A stretch of DNA of 64,000 nucleotides from Molanna angustata (lineage: Eukaryota; Arthropoda; Insecta; Trichoptera; Molannidae). The translations under genes and the position numbers were made by a program. Positions 53,316 to 64,000 of this stretch are shown here, piece by piece (positions within the stretch are counted from its first letter, which is position 1; every line of letters starts with the position of its first letter). The notes below the pieces were generated by a model that was not told where the DNA came from, did no database searches, and was given only the letters and a program-made list of their open reading frames with translations. The stretch spans positions 27,787,796-27,851,795 of the forward strand of contig OY754977.1 of NCBI GenBank assembly GCA_963576475.1, read 5' to 3'.

Positions 53316-53470
53316 CATCTCACATAGTTCAGCAATGAGTTTCACCACCAATTCTGAATGTTGCCTTTTTAGGTGAGACGAGACTAATAAAGCACACCCG
53401 CACACATGTCGATGGTTACCCTACATTGTTGGATTTTGCGCGATGGTACTTACTACTTACTTACTTCCGA
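53316..53470 (+). repeat. LINE 3'-end-like tail ending in (TTAC)n
   Basis: Second copy of the block at 10995-11185: 'acatagttcagcaatgag', 'ggtgagacgagact', 'cacacccgcacac', 'cgcgatggtactt', then (ACTT)n. Confidence 0.55.
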
Positions 53471-53575
53471 TGGCCATACAACTGGTAGAGCTTTAGCCTC
53501 CTGAATAATAGCTTTCTATACCTTCCTGTCAGCTGCAGTGGACTCCTAGTCATCACAAGCATTTAGCACGTTCAG

Positions 53576-53725
53576 CCCCCCTAGACAACGTGTCATTTAG
53601 CTCAAGAAAAGATAACTTAATGTATGGAAATGAAAGTTTCCAGTCACGTGACAACTGTCACTTCCATACATTGAGTTATCTTTTATTGTTTCTTTTCTTG
53701 AGTTAAATGACACGTTTTCTAGGGG
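53576..53725. mobile_element. 150-bp MITE, copy 1
   Basis: About 55-bp inverted arms ('ctagacaacgtgtcatttag', 'ctcaagaaaagataac' and complements) around the centre 'gtcacgtgac'. Nearly identical to 58188-58339. No clear TSD. Confidence 0.8.
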
Positions 53726-54411
53726 TGCAGATCCGCTATGGTCAGCGGCGACTCTATATAAAGTGCGTTGGATCAATTGCACTACCATTTTTTAAATGAT
53801 ATATTGTAAAAAATAATATTTAAATATGTTTTTAAAATAGTATTACGCTTTACTTTATTACTGTTATTTTTCTAAAAATAATAATTACTTAGTAAACGCT
53901 GTCCATATACTTTATATCTTCGCGATCGATATAATATGTAATTTACCACAATACAAATATTATTTAGTACGGCGTGCGATATCAAAAACGCACCGAGTTA
54001 AAATTGTCTGTTGTATAGCATATGTATGAACAGACAGAGATAGTACCGTATTAGATGAGAAAGAGATACTTGTACTTACTAGCAATGCATTCATTTCACA
54101 AATTTCGTGCGTCGCACCAAATTATCATATCTTAGATGTACTTAGAATGTATATCTCTATCTCGCTCTCTCTAATATGTTCGCAATTATTATTGAAACAT
54201 GAATATTCCCGTGTTATCTTTTTTCTTCGCAATGTAAACACTATACATGAGCATTGAGCATGCGTAATTAGAGTAATTTGTCAGGTTTTAGTCAGTTGAA
54301 ACAAACTTTGTTTATATCGTATATCATCGCTTTTTACAAGATAATCTAAATCAATAAATATTTGTGTATAGTTCAGATATCTTATAGATTTAAAAACGAG
54401 TGAATTAATAG
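53726..54411. other. Unclassified
   Basis: 53940-54130 is less AT-rich ('cggcgtgcgatatcaaaaac', 'cacaaatttcgtgcgtcgc'). It may belong to the hAT element whose ORF fragment follows, but I cannot find its TIR. Confidence 0.35.
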
Positions 54412-54842
54412 ATGTGTTTTACATTAAAAATAATAAGTCTTCTTTTGAAAATAAATCGTGGAGGTCTTCCAAGACCAATGTTAAATATTAAACAACAATG
54501 CAAAATTAGAACTAAGAATTTTGTTCGTGTTTTTAAAATGCAGTTTTATGATAAAGCATCATGGTTATGTAGTTGTGACAAATTAAATAGTTTATTTTGT
54601 TTTCCATGTTTGCTATTCGATGGCGACTATATCTACTTGGATTGTTGGATTATTAAAGGTGTTAATGATTTGGCTCAATTATCCGAGAAATTAAAAAAAC
54701 ATAATTCTTCACAAATTCATTTACGCAATACAATAAATTATCTAACTTAGATACTGTTGACATTAGAACACAATTAGATTGTAGATATCGATCAATAACA
54801 AACGAGTGATTGAAGTTTTTGCCAAATAGAAACAGCGCAGGA
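54412..54842 (+). pseudogene. hAT transposase N-terminal TTF zinc-finger fragment
   Basis: The frame 54412-54750 encodes the TTF-type BED-like finger found at the N-terminus of many hAT transposases (ZMYM1-like): 'GGLPRPMLNIKQQCKIRTKN', 'WLCSCDKLNSLFCFPCLLFD', 'GVNDLAQLSEKLKKHNSSQI'. After a frameshift near 54748 the typical continuation 'LDTVDIRTQLDCRYRS' appears and then stops. The catalytic RNase H-like core and the dimerisation domain are absent. It could also be the first exon of a domesticated gene, but the frameshift argues for a relic. Confidence 0.8.
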
Positions 54843-55689
54843 TTGACCTTCTTTTCAAATAGGTAAAATATTTTGAATATGTATATTATTTATTCTATGA
54901 TTAGGTATTTCATTTTTATCCATAATATACCAACATAGACGTATATATCTGTGTAGATATACGTAAACGCATATCGATTAAATACCAATTAATTTATTAT
55001 TAATTCAGGAAAAAAATGCACTACCAAAAATTATCAAAAATACGATCTACCAGTCGCCACTGGCTATGGTATGTGTTTTTTGTGTATTAGGCAATCCAAC
55101 CTTAGAATAGTGATTTGTGATGTGTATAGCTTATTTCATTGTAATTCGTAAACTCATGCAAGTCTGGTGATAAAATAGTTTAAAATTTGTCAGTAACCTA
55201 GTACAATTATGCTATAAAATATTCGTCAGTTCTAAGTGGAACGTATACTCTAAAAATCGAAGACAAATAAGAAGAATTGACATACATAAAAATAAATATG
55301 TTGATTCCGTTTACGTCTTAAACAAATACATAAATTTTGTGGTGTTTTTTTTAATAAATAAAATTAAACCTTGTCATGTCTTTTGCTACATATTATCTGT
55401 TCTCACGACCGTCAAACTTCATTGTGCGCCCACTCTTATATCATTTTGTATTGCCCCAAGCTTAATGGGCAATGGCGCTTGGCGTCAATACACATATTGT
55501 CTACACTCTATAATATTATGTTCTTTTATTATTCTCCCTCATTTTTCTCCGTCAGTAAATTATCTTTTGTATATATCACCCAATAGAAATATGACACAAC
55601 GAATTGAACATTAAATCCATTGGTTTTTATTTTCCGTTCAAAGATCGCGTCTTTTATAGATAATCTTTCATATAAAAAACAGGTTTCAA
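54843..55689. other. No recognisable gene
   Basis: AT-rich. The frames at 55339-55614 are not identifiable. Confidence 0.4.
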
Positions 55690-55785
55690 AATGAATGTGT
55701 GTCGAGATTGAAAAAAATGTGGCGTTCGGTTCTCTCTCCCTACTTCATGAGGGACATGGCGTGATGGTATGTATGCATACGTGTA
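55690..55785 (+). pseudogene. RTE-like LINE extreme 3' end
   Basis: 'RLKKMWRSVLSPYFMRDMA'-like translation followed by 'gacatggcgtgatggtatgtatg'. Only about 30 codons. Confidence 0.6.
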
Positions 55786-55974
55786 TAATATGTGTTACAC
55801 ATATTGCAGACGCAGTTTGATGATTTTTTACTCACACCGTCAGGGCTCGATGAAATTTTTGTGTGATAACTTTTGTAGCACTCCCTAATTATTAAAAAAG
55901 AAATCAATAAAATCCTAAAATGTGGTAGAGAATAATAAATAATAATCACTTCCTTGCACCCTGCGGCGAGCGGT

Positions 55975-56143
55975 GAGTTTATTACCATATGGCAATTTCT
56001 TCCAACTAACCAGTGTTTCCAGACCAGAGAACAATATTACCGTGAGAAATTAATTAAAATAAATTTCTCCTCTACCAGGGATTGAACCCAGGACGTCCCC
56101 ACAGAAACCAAACAGTTTACCAACTGTGCCGTGGCGGTCGGCA
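55975..56143 (-). mobile_element. tRNA-derived SINE family 3, best copy
   Basis: Minus strand: 'gaccgccacggcacagttgg' (A box), 'cctgggttcaatccctgg' (B box), 'gaggagaaatttattttaat' and tail 'gttggaagaaattgcc'. Pol III boxes are recognisable. Confidence 0.8.
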
Positions 56144-57419
56144 TTACTATCGTTGAAGTAAAGAGCGGTTATCTCTCAGCTTACCCTGTGAAGTAGATAG
56201 CGTTATAGTATATAGATTTGTAGATGTAGATTAATACTTAACTTATTAAGATACTTTTCATATTAATAAAGACATAGATATTTTTGGTGACAGTCTGGTG
56301 ACATTCAGAAGAAAACTTTCCTCACTTGTAAATTAACATATTAAACTGTTTTATTTTTTTTTCTTTCTAGCTATAACGTTTCTCTTTTTTATCTGTTTGT
56401 GCTTAATTGTATCTTTTATAGTAATGTTTATCTTTTTGTTTTGTAAACATCTTTCGCTATTTTTCTTTGTTGTGATCTTAATCTCTGTTGTATCTGTTTT
56501 GTTTTTATATAATTTCCATTTAAGATATTTTTATTTTCCTATAGATTTGTATACCAATTTCTAATGCAGTATGTGGCCACTTGTAATTGGCTGACCAGTT
56601 TTATATTAGCTTTTTATTATTTTTTGAAACTATTGATGTATAATAACTTGTTAGCTGTAAGTGGTCCTTAATAATAAATAAATAAATAAATATTCATAAA
56701 AGTGGAAGGTAAATATACTTGTCTATAAAAACCAAAGACCTTATATACTAAAGGTCTTTGATAAAAACACATGCAATATTAATATGAAGTCGATAACTCA
56801 AATTTCTCTTTCAGAACCTATTTTACATATTTTTTTTTCATACGAATATGCAATTTCACACCTACATAACAGACAATAGTTTCTTAATGGAATTTTGAGA
56901 AGTGTATTTCTATTATATCAAAAATTCTAATAAAATAAAAAAAAATCGGTTTTTATACTGAGAGCATTTTAAAAAATTTTGGCTGATGAAATCATGGGCA
57001 AGAAATTAACAGTTGTCTATGGAAAACTTATTAGCTCTATTACTATTTACTATACACATAATGTTTTTAAGATGAAGGCGATCGGACTGTCAGTTTGAAG
57101 AAATTTTCAATATACGCCGTTTGGCATACACCATTGTATACAAACACATCACGACGAAACTCATTGTGTGCACTCTCTACATGATCCCCGTTGATAAAAT
57201 ATGCTTAAAATTGTGAAATCATGACTCCCAATATTGGAAAGTGAAAATATGATCTTAATTTTTTATTCAGTCGCAAGAAGTATACCTGTAGAAGTATGAA
57301 GTATATGATTGAAATATTGTAAGTAGCGTTTTTATAGATGTCCTAAGAGTCGTGATCTGCTGTAATGTGATTTAACAATAACGACTTTGGAATAACAATA
57401 GCAAGTTGTTATGTACATA
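56144..57419. other. AT-rich; probable LINE 3' UTR part
   Basis: 56350-56693 ends in (AATA)n and has the T-rich look of a LINE 3' UTR ('ttgtaattggctgaccag') but no coding end is recognised. The rest shows nothing. Confidence 0.35.
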
Positions 57420-57600
57420 GGAAAGTACCTGTATAGGGAAATATGAGGCGCTAGGAGGTATTCGGTACGTATCAGGGCCAATACAGTAATGTGGATTAGC
57501 AGAAACAATGGCCGTAGGGGTCGTACAGTCCGGGGTGGGAACAATGCGACACGCACCGAATCAGGCGGGATTATTTCATTCATTTCATCAATATTCCTCC
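57420..57600. other. GC-richer patch, unidentified
   Basis: Distinctly less AT-rich than the flanks. The minus-strand frame (57332-57673) reads 'EIIPPDSVRVALFPPRTVRP', and one plus-strand frame reads 'SRNNGRRGRTVRGGNNATRT'. Neither can be assigned. It could be an exon, regulatory DNA or a TE piece. Confidence 0.3.
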
Positions 57601-58187
57601 GGTGTATATACATAAATACAAACTCATTCCAGTAATACGCTAATCCTGTCTTCTGTTTCCCTGGTATAAACATAGCGCTATCTATCTGTTATGGTGTACT
57701 GGTATCTCCCGGTGAGGCTTGAAATTTGGGGTGACAATTTTGATAAGCGATGTTAGTGAAAATTTAATAATTATTTTGCCAATGACAATACAAATAATTC
57801 TGAACAGTTAAAAATGACTTGTTTGAAATTCACATGTCTATCTTTTACATGAATATGTTTTTAAAGGTGCACTTAAGATTGTGAAATGATTAAAGCAATC
57901 TTTAAGGACTAAATATTTATATTTCACAAAATGTGATAACTATCCACGGAGCTAATAAAAACGGTCATTGTCCGCATAGTAAAAAATAAAGAGATCCTTC
58001 TTCATCCGCAATTTATAGATCCATATCTCTGGCTACTATATTTAATAGTCAGAATATTTGAAAAAGTTATTTATGTCCATATACAGAGCTGGATTTTCCA
58101 CAGATAACTGCGATCTTCAGCGTCAAGCAGTCCATCGAATATTACAAGCAAAGACGAACGACCTACTTTGCCTGTTTTCTGGACCGG
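57601..58187. other. No recognisable gene
   Basis: AT-rich. Confidence 0.35.
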
Positions 58188-58339
58188 CCCCCCCAGACAA
58201 CGTGTCATTTAGCTCAATAAAAGATAACTCAATGTATGGAAGGGACAGTTGCCAGTCACGTGACTACTGTCAATTCCATACATTGAGTTGTATTTTCTTG
58301 TTTCTTTTCTTGAGCTAAATGAAACGTTGTCTAGGAGGG
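58188..58339. mobile_element. 150-bp MITE, copy 2
   Basis: The same inverted arms and 'gtcacgtgac' centre as 53576-53725. Termini 'cccccagacaacgtg' and 'cgttgtctaggagg'. Confidence 0.8.
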
Positions 58340-58415
58340 CTGAGCTGTATGTCAGAGGAGTTTCTGCCCCTTTCAATAGAATCTGGTAACCTAATATAAA
58401 CAACTAGATAACGCG

Positions 58416-59395
58416 ATGAAATTGAATGGAGAAAGCTCCGAGCCATTAGCGTTGACCAGCGGCGTGAGACGACGAGGATCTCTATGGCTAGTTCTTTTTA
58501 ATGTTTATATGGATGAGCTGAGTGAGACCCTGATTAGTTCTCAGGTTGGCTGTAGGATGGTCGGAATCTGTGTCAACCACGTAAGTTACGCGGACGATCT
58601 TCTATAAAATGTCAAGAAATCAGCATTGATGATTTTTCTTGGGACTCGCCTCCTGATAATGTCCTCCCGGTTACATTGAATGGATAAATTTTGGAGGTCA
58701 GTAGTAGCATCAAATATCTTGGGCATGTTATATGTGACGACTTACGTGATATATATTAAAGACATCAGAAGGCAGAGAAGGCCCATTAGTGTAAGGTATT
58801 ATATGCCTGTCAGAAAGTTCACTAGATGCAGTGACAATGTGAAGAAATATCTCTTTATTTCATATTGCACTAATCTGTAACCAGTGAGCTATGGTGTAGA
58901 CGCATATGTCAGTCGTACATTTCAATGAGAGTGCAGTACAACAATGCTTTTTGGATAATGCTCGGGTTACCCAGGTTTAGCAGTTCATCTCAAATGTTTG
59001 CAGAGCGCAGGGTCCATAGCTTTGCCGCTCTCCAAAGACAGAAGATAGCTATTGCAAGAATAAGGATGTGGGGGTTTAGCAATTACACTTTTCTTGGCTT
59101 GAATCTCCAATTCACAAAATATGGGCATCGATTATGTAGTGACTTTAGTGATTTTAATAGATATTTTGATACGATTATATTATTTTGTTAACGGTTTTAT
59201 ACGGTTATATTATTTTGTAGTTTATTTATTATTTTTTTAAAGTTTTGTATTTATAGATATTGATGTGTTATTTTTTTCTTTTTTTCTGTTATATTTTTTT
59301 ATTTTTATGTATATTTTTGTATGATGTATATATATAATATTTTTGGTGTAGCATTGCTTACGATCTGAAATAAAATATATTATCATAATAATGAC
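58416..59395 (+). pseudogene. LINE RT palm-to-tail remnant, second family
   Basis: 58416-58607 reads 'LALTSGVRRRGSLWLVLFNV', 'YMDELSETLISSQVGCRMVG', 'ICVNHVSYADDLL' with YADD at 58587-58598. Degraded frames follow: 'SSIKYLGHV', 'VRKFTRCSDNVKKYLFISYC', 'VQYNNAFWIMLGLPRFSSSS' and 'ALQRQKIAIARIRMW'. GVR.GG..SP..FN.YMD, then YADD, then YN.AFR..LGLPR is a recognisable LINE RT series unlike the RTE-like copies. It carries stops and frameshifts. The T-rich 3' UTR ends near 59395. Confidence 0.75.
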
Positions 59396-59735
59396 GAAAA
59401 ATTCTTTATTTCGTAATTAATTTTAGGTGTATTTTAGTCTACAGTTACTGGTAGTTCAAAATATTGATTAAATCCTCACGTCATAATAAGAAATTCAGTT
59501 TATTTTTGTTAAATTCCCATTTAAATCTAATTTTGTTCGAATAAAAAACAGTACATTATACTTCAACTGAGACAAACATATTATAATAAAGCATCTTCGC
59601 CCGACCATTTGTTGCCCAAATAGATCTGCATTTAATATTTATGATTCTGTTGTTAATGTTCCTCGTCCTTTTAATATCGTCCACCTATTATCACTCAACA
59701 AAAAACGCGTTTATTGCCAAATTTCTATAAATTGT
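59396..59735. other. No recognisable gene
   Basis: AT-rich. Confidence 0.35.
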
Positions 59736-59930
59736 AAAAAAACTTATAAATTGAAACACAGTTATATTCCACACTGAGTATTTTTATTTGCTTAAGCGCT
59801 TTCGCCAGTCACAGTTGGCATCCTCATATAGTGTGCCTCTGAGGATGCCAGCTGTGACTGGCGAAAGCGCTTAGGCAAATAAAAATACTCAGTGTGGAAT
59901 ATAACTGTATTTCAATTTATAAGTTTTTTT
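59736..59930. repeat. 91-bp inverted duplication with hammerhead-like motifs
   Basis: Arms 59736-59826 and 59840-59930 match at 88 of 91 positions around a 13-nt spacer. On the plus strand 59835-59876 forms stem I GCCU/AGGC, CUGAGGA (59839-59845), an extra U, stem II GCCAG/CUGGC with a 6-nt loop, GAAA, and palindrome AGCGCU, then U before AGGC. All conserved hammerhead core bases are present apart from the one extra nucleotide. The minus-strand copy has lost C of CUGAGGA because the duplication breaks there. The element they belong to is unknown. Confidence 0.7.
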
Positions 59931-60595
59931 TACTATTTTTATAATTATGAACTTCCACTTCAAGTTTCTAAATTTCTTTTCTCTCATCAAATTAACCTGT
60001 AAATTTTCAACTAGCAATTAAAGTAATTCTTCAAATAAGTATGAATAATAATTTGTGTGTCACATAGACACTAGAATGGTACAAATTACCCTTGATTTGG
60101 GTGGGTTGCCTAGTTAATAAAAAAGCGCATTCAACTTTTATTTAAATCACGTCCATGCTTTTATCAAGCTTTGTTTAAAATAAGCTTAATATATGAGTAG
60201 CAAACCATACGGTTTGAAATAATCCTATTTTGTAAAATCTTTTAGACAAAAAACAACGTTAATGGGAAAAATATGAAACATCCAAATAGTTTTGAAAAAC
60301 AAGCGGAAACTAAAGGGATTTGATGTTGATATGTTTATAAATTAAAATACTTGGCATAAGATTTATTTTGTTTTAATTGATTATCAACGCGTTTCGTCAG
60401 TATAAAAAATATTATGACGATTTATTTATTTATTTATTATATAAAATACAATTTTCCTTAAATCTAGTAACAAAGATTTTTTTTTTTTTTTTAATAAAAT
60501 ATAATATATTTAACTTAGGTTACATAATAGTTACCAGATATTTTACTATTGTCATAAACTGCCTCACAAGTGCTTTTATTTTTATTTATACATAT
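59931..60595. other. No recognisable gene
   Basis: AT-rich; a T run at 60478-60492. Confidence 0.35.
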
Positions 60596-60676
60596 ATGGA
60601 GTTCTGTTCTGCGCCCACCACCACCCGTTCTGCTTATGGGGACTAATAACGGCCCCTTGCAAAACAATGGAGTTCT
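60596..60676 (-). mobile_element. 61-bp R1-family 3'-end insertion with 10-bp TSD
   Basis: 'atggagttct' occurs at 60596-60605 and 60667-60676. The 61 bp between, read on the minus strand, match the last ~60 bp of the R1 LINE at 29786-32735: 'aaggggccgttattagtccc' against 'aaggggccattgacagtccc', then 'gggtggtggtggg'. Extreme 5' truncation. Confidence 0.85.
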
Positions 60677-61329
60677 ATTAATAATAATAATTTTTGATCG
60701 ACATAGCTACTAAACTTGAAAAGATTGAGTTTGTTTGGAAGAGGATAAAATAAACTTAGTTCAGTGACACATGAGGTATATTGAATGTAAGTATACTCCT
60801 ACATAGTGATGTACACATAAATATCTTAAAGGAATCCAATTTGAAAATTGTTTTGATATATTAACCTATTTTTAGTTCTGTAAAATATAAAGTTGTCATT
60901 TCTAACTAGTGAATAAATCTAAATTAAACGGACAAAATTTTGTGACCACAATTACTTTTTTTAATTAATTAATTTTGCGATTGAATAACACAAGTTTTTA
61001 TTCGGAAACAATTTTAATCAGACTTTGTTTGTTTCGAAAGGGATCCGGTTAAAAGGAGCCCAGGAATTTAGAGTGGTTATGTGCATATGTAGGTATATTG
61101 GAAGCGTGTTGACCGCAAGGATTCTCTCGCTGTCTGTTGGGGATAAGCTCCTAAACTTTCATGATGCCCATACACCACATACGTCTAATTGCCTGCTTGT
61201 CTATTGTCTTTGTGTTGAATTAGTAACATTGGTTTCTTTTTTATCAAACCAAGAAAACATAACTCATTTAATTCAACTATTGACATTACATTGCGATTGC
61301 GTGATTGACATACCTAAACAGCAATATAT
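60677..61329. other. No gene identified
   Basis: 61025-61342 (+) is an open frame of mixed composition without a recognisable domain. Confidence 0.35.
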
Positions 61330-61555
61330 GAGCGTCAGCTGAGATGGTATGGGCATATCAAAACGAGACTAACAGAACATACCGTAAATGAAGAAAAATA
61401 TATTAATCTTCCACGATTATCATCCAGAGGAAGTCCAAAGAACAACTGGATACTACTCAGAACCGCAGAGTTAACACAAAAGCCCGAGGACGAGAAGAGC
61501 CTACCCCAATAGCCAATGAGTTGAGAGATTGCCAAGAAGAAGGAAAAAAAAAATG
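61330..61555 (+). pseudogene. LINE C-terminal tail
   Basis: 'RQLRWYGHIKTRLTEHTVNE', 'NLPRLSSRGSPKNNW' and an AAGAAGGAAAAA end. The L.WYGH and RG.P...W blocks are standard at RTE-like C-termini. Partly out of frame. Confidence 0.65.
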
Positions 61556-62044
61556 AAATTGAGAGATAGTTTTTAAAGGGAAATTAGAATCAAAATGCAG
61601 TATATCCTTTTTCCCAAAAAAATCCGGATGATGTAGGGAAGATCAACTTTGTGGTTGATTGTATTTTTGGATGAGAAATATGGATTTTTTTTAGATATCG
61701 GTAACAGCGCCGCACAAACTATCCTATCTTTCTTTGGAATCAACCATACATGTTTAAAAAAATTTATTGAGCGCTTTAGTAGATTAGCGTGTAGGACTCG
61801 ACAAACAAGAGACTGCGGGTGACAGTTTTATAAGCGTTGTTAAAAATCTATGGATGCAAAGGTCAGAGAAAAAGTGACACGTAATTCGCTGCACAACGTC
61901 GAAGGCCAACTAATTTTATTGGTTAATACAAATCAGAGTGTTTTTCTGCACTAAAATTGGTTTGTGCACAGGTTATGTCAGCCGCAATCTTTCGCTGGGC
62001 GAGGTATACGAACATAGTGACGCAATATTTTTATATTTATTACT
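61556..62044. other. No recognisable gene
   Basis: Unremarkable sequence. Confidence 0.35.
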
Positions 62045-62520
62045 AATTGTGTGTAATACATGAGATCCAGCTGTCGATGGCGATAGCATGCATAATTGAA
62101 GAATACGAACCAAACTATAAACACTTAAACACAAATTTATAAACATTTTACGATATTTTGTTTTCTATATAAGACATGTCAGGATAGTATACTACGGAGA
62201 TCAGTCTTTTTTCCTACCCAGAATATAAAAACAGTATGATATATTAGATATTGTGTAGTGTATACTGCCTGACAAATTGTCTGAAATGATGTCCACACTA
62301 AATTCAATATTTATGAAAATTGTTTAAAAAATTTTGATAAATGTTGATATTTTTTATAGAAAATTAAATTTTCTAGTTGGGGTATTTCGGCTTTTTTCAA
62401 TATTTTTAAAAATATTGAAAAAAGCCGAACTTTTTTTTTATTTGAAAAAAAAAGTTATAGAATGAGATTTTGTATTTGTCTATATTTATATAAATTTTTA
62501 GGGTTCTAACTTATTTGTTT
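62045..62520 (-). mobile_element. Helitron-like repeat, minus copy
   Basis: 'aatacatgagatccagctgtcg' with the hairpin remnant, 'gtcaggatagtatac', 'tttcctacccagaata' and 'tctagttggggtatttcggc' match the 27865 copy in reverse. The CTAG terminus is lost. Confidence 0.6.
62386..62429. repeat. Perfect 44-bp palindrome
   Basis: 62386-62407 is followed immediately by its exact reverse complement (62408-62429), with no loop. It lies inside the Helitron-like copy, at a place where other copies have only one arm. Confidence 0.9.
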
Positions 62521-62596
62521 TATACTAATGAACTCCCGGCAAACTTCGTATTGCCTGTATAATTAAAAATGGTCCTTCATAACCACCTGTCGCTTC

Positions 62597-62730
62597 AGAC
62601 CCTTCAGTACCTCCCGTCCCTTCAGTACCTCCCGTCCTTTTAGTACCACCCATCCCTTCAGGACCTTCAATACCTTCAGTACTTCCGACCCTTCAGGCCC
62701 TTCAGTACCTCCCGTCCCTTCAGGCTCTTT
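62597..62730. repeat. Degenerate C/T-rich minisatellite
   Basis: Irregular repeats of about 17-18 bp built on 'cccttcagtacctcccgt'. A further copy of 'cagacccttcagg' occurs at 63178. Minus-strand translation gives a Gly/Glu/Leu/Lys repeat but I see no real gene. Confidence 0.75.
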
Positions 62731-64000
62731 ATATCAGTCTGTTAAATCAATGCAAACCGCTGTCAACCACCAAACAGCGTCAAAAGGCATATACTTGTCA
62801 CATAATTAGACGACCAAAAATAGGTATACTAGTCCTTTTCTTAGAAGGAAAGATTGAAGGTCGATTAAATCTTGGCTGAAGGTAACTGTCATGGCTTAAC
62901 AATATCCGTGAATGGAATGTAGTGCAGGATGTCAGACAACTTAAGCACGGGACAGAGAGGCATACGCTCAGGCAATAATAGCTGACTAACATTGCACGAC
63001 AAGAGTAAGAAGAAAAATAATGTATACTTAAATAAATTCAAGTACCTACTTATAAATTTTCATAATCCATGTATTCATGCACATGTAAACACGTGTAGAC
63101 AAGTAACCCTTTTTTTGAAAAACTCGTTTCGTGCATAAATAACTAAAAGTATTTCAAAATGAAACCCGATTCAGTCAGACCCTTCAGGTAGACACCAACG
63201 TTATCTAGTCCAATGCTAAACGTTAAATATTTAATGCGCTTCGAGTACCATACATGCTACAACATCAGACCAACTTTCCCAGAGTTTGGCAACTGTTTGC
63301 TGTTTCATAGCTTCTCAAACAAGTTAAGTGCTTACGTGAGAAGTAACACACTGATGCTCTCGTTTGGAGTAATTTGTCAACTAACTGACTCTGTATTTAT
63401 ATTCATGATTTCATAAAACTTTTATGTTACAAAAGAATGAACAATATGTTACAGAAAATAAATATTAAAATGAATGACGTTTAAATAAAAACGTTGTTTC
63501 TTTAATGACGAAAAAAATCGTTTTAATTCAATTGTCCAATATTGGTAAAAGAGAGTTAGCAAAACTTTTTGTATTTACACCACTACACGAAATAAAATTA
63601 CTCGAGATGAACAACATCATTTTATATTTATGAGGCGCGATTCTCGTTTAAATCCGTAACTGTTGTTATGTATAGGAAATTATGGCTACTAGCGCTTGCG
63701 AAAAAATGCTATGTCAATAAATGCAATTCTTGTTCTCGCGTGAGTTATAGGTGTCCATACAGAATGATGTAAGGATTCTATGGATAGTATCCATATTTTT
63801 ACCAGTAAATGCATGTGATAAAGGATTTATTTAAAATAAACATTAGTTATTTGAAGAGATTGAACGTATTCTAATTGGTTATACATTCTTTCTATTCATC
63901 TTAATTAGGTACTTGGCCTTTATACTATTAACTGTTTTTGCATTTTTATTATTATTGTTCATTTGTACAGTGATTTTTTTCCTTTATTTATCATTAGATG
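62731..64000. other. No gene identified
   Basis: AT-rich. The frames at 62798-62992 (-) and 63213-63416 (+) show no domain. Confidence 0.35.

Noticed and set aside
61025..61342. 105-codon plus-strand frame as a gene
   Set aside because: No recognisable domain, no splice or promoter context, and composition within chance expectation.
62597..62730. Collagen-like or repeat protein on the minus strand
   Set aside because: The repeat period is irregular, no stable Gly-X-Y frame is kept, and there is no start or flanking coding sequence.

Overview
The window looks like AT-rich, transposon-saturated DNA from an insect nuclear genome. Lepidoptera is my best guess, because of the many short 'taggtacctac'-like tracts and the particular LINE and SINE tails, but nothing here proves the order. 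There is no operon structure, no prokaryotic signal, and no complete host gene that I can name. Nearly everything recognisable is a transposable element (TE), most of them broken.

Layout. 0-10 kb: an inverted, partly duplicated Penelope-like element (PLE) with a GIY-YIG endonuclease domain (1.9-3.6 kb), a LINE C-terminal fragment (5.1-5.7 kb), and a minus-strand RTE-type LINE that keeps its endonuclease but is cut off early in the reverse transcriptase (RT) (6.9-8.7 kb). 10-20 kb: LINE tails, tRNA-derived SINEs, a Helitron-like repeat, and a short LINE insertion with target-site duplications (TSDs). 20-30 kb: a 27-bp minisatellite, a 675-bp inverted-repeat element, an 883-bp hAT-type element with a perfect 8-bp TSD, further SINE and LINE pieces, and a GC-richer element with terminal inverted repeats (TIRs) flanked by TTAA. 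29.8-32.75 kb: the best-preserved gene, an 895-codon open frame of an R1-clade LINE bounded by a 15-bp TSD. 33-48 kb: an (AT)107 tract, a Helitron-like repeat with a LINE nested in it, a LINE inserted with a 5' inversion, and several RTE-like tails including one with a YADD motif. 48-64 kb: a hAT transposase TTF zinc-finger fragment, two related small MITEs (miniature inverted-repeat elements), another YADD-bearing LINE remnant, a striking inverted duplication carrying hammerhead-like ribozyme motifs (59.7-59.9 kb), and a 61-bp fragment of the same R1 family with its own TSD.

How the parts relate. Insertion order can be read from nesting: the R1 LINE sits inside an unclassified ~540-bp repeat (called R540 here); a SINE sits inside another R540 copy; a LINE sits inside a Helitron-like copy; a twin-primed LINE sits inside an inverted-repeat element. 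Several short segments have an unusually coding-like composition, and some also have a splice acceptor or a polyadenylation signal (for example 17578-17746 + and 36258-36359 -). They may be terminal exons of host genes, but I cannot identify them. All family assignments are from sequence reading only; no database search was run.
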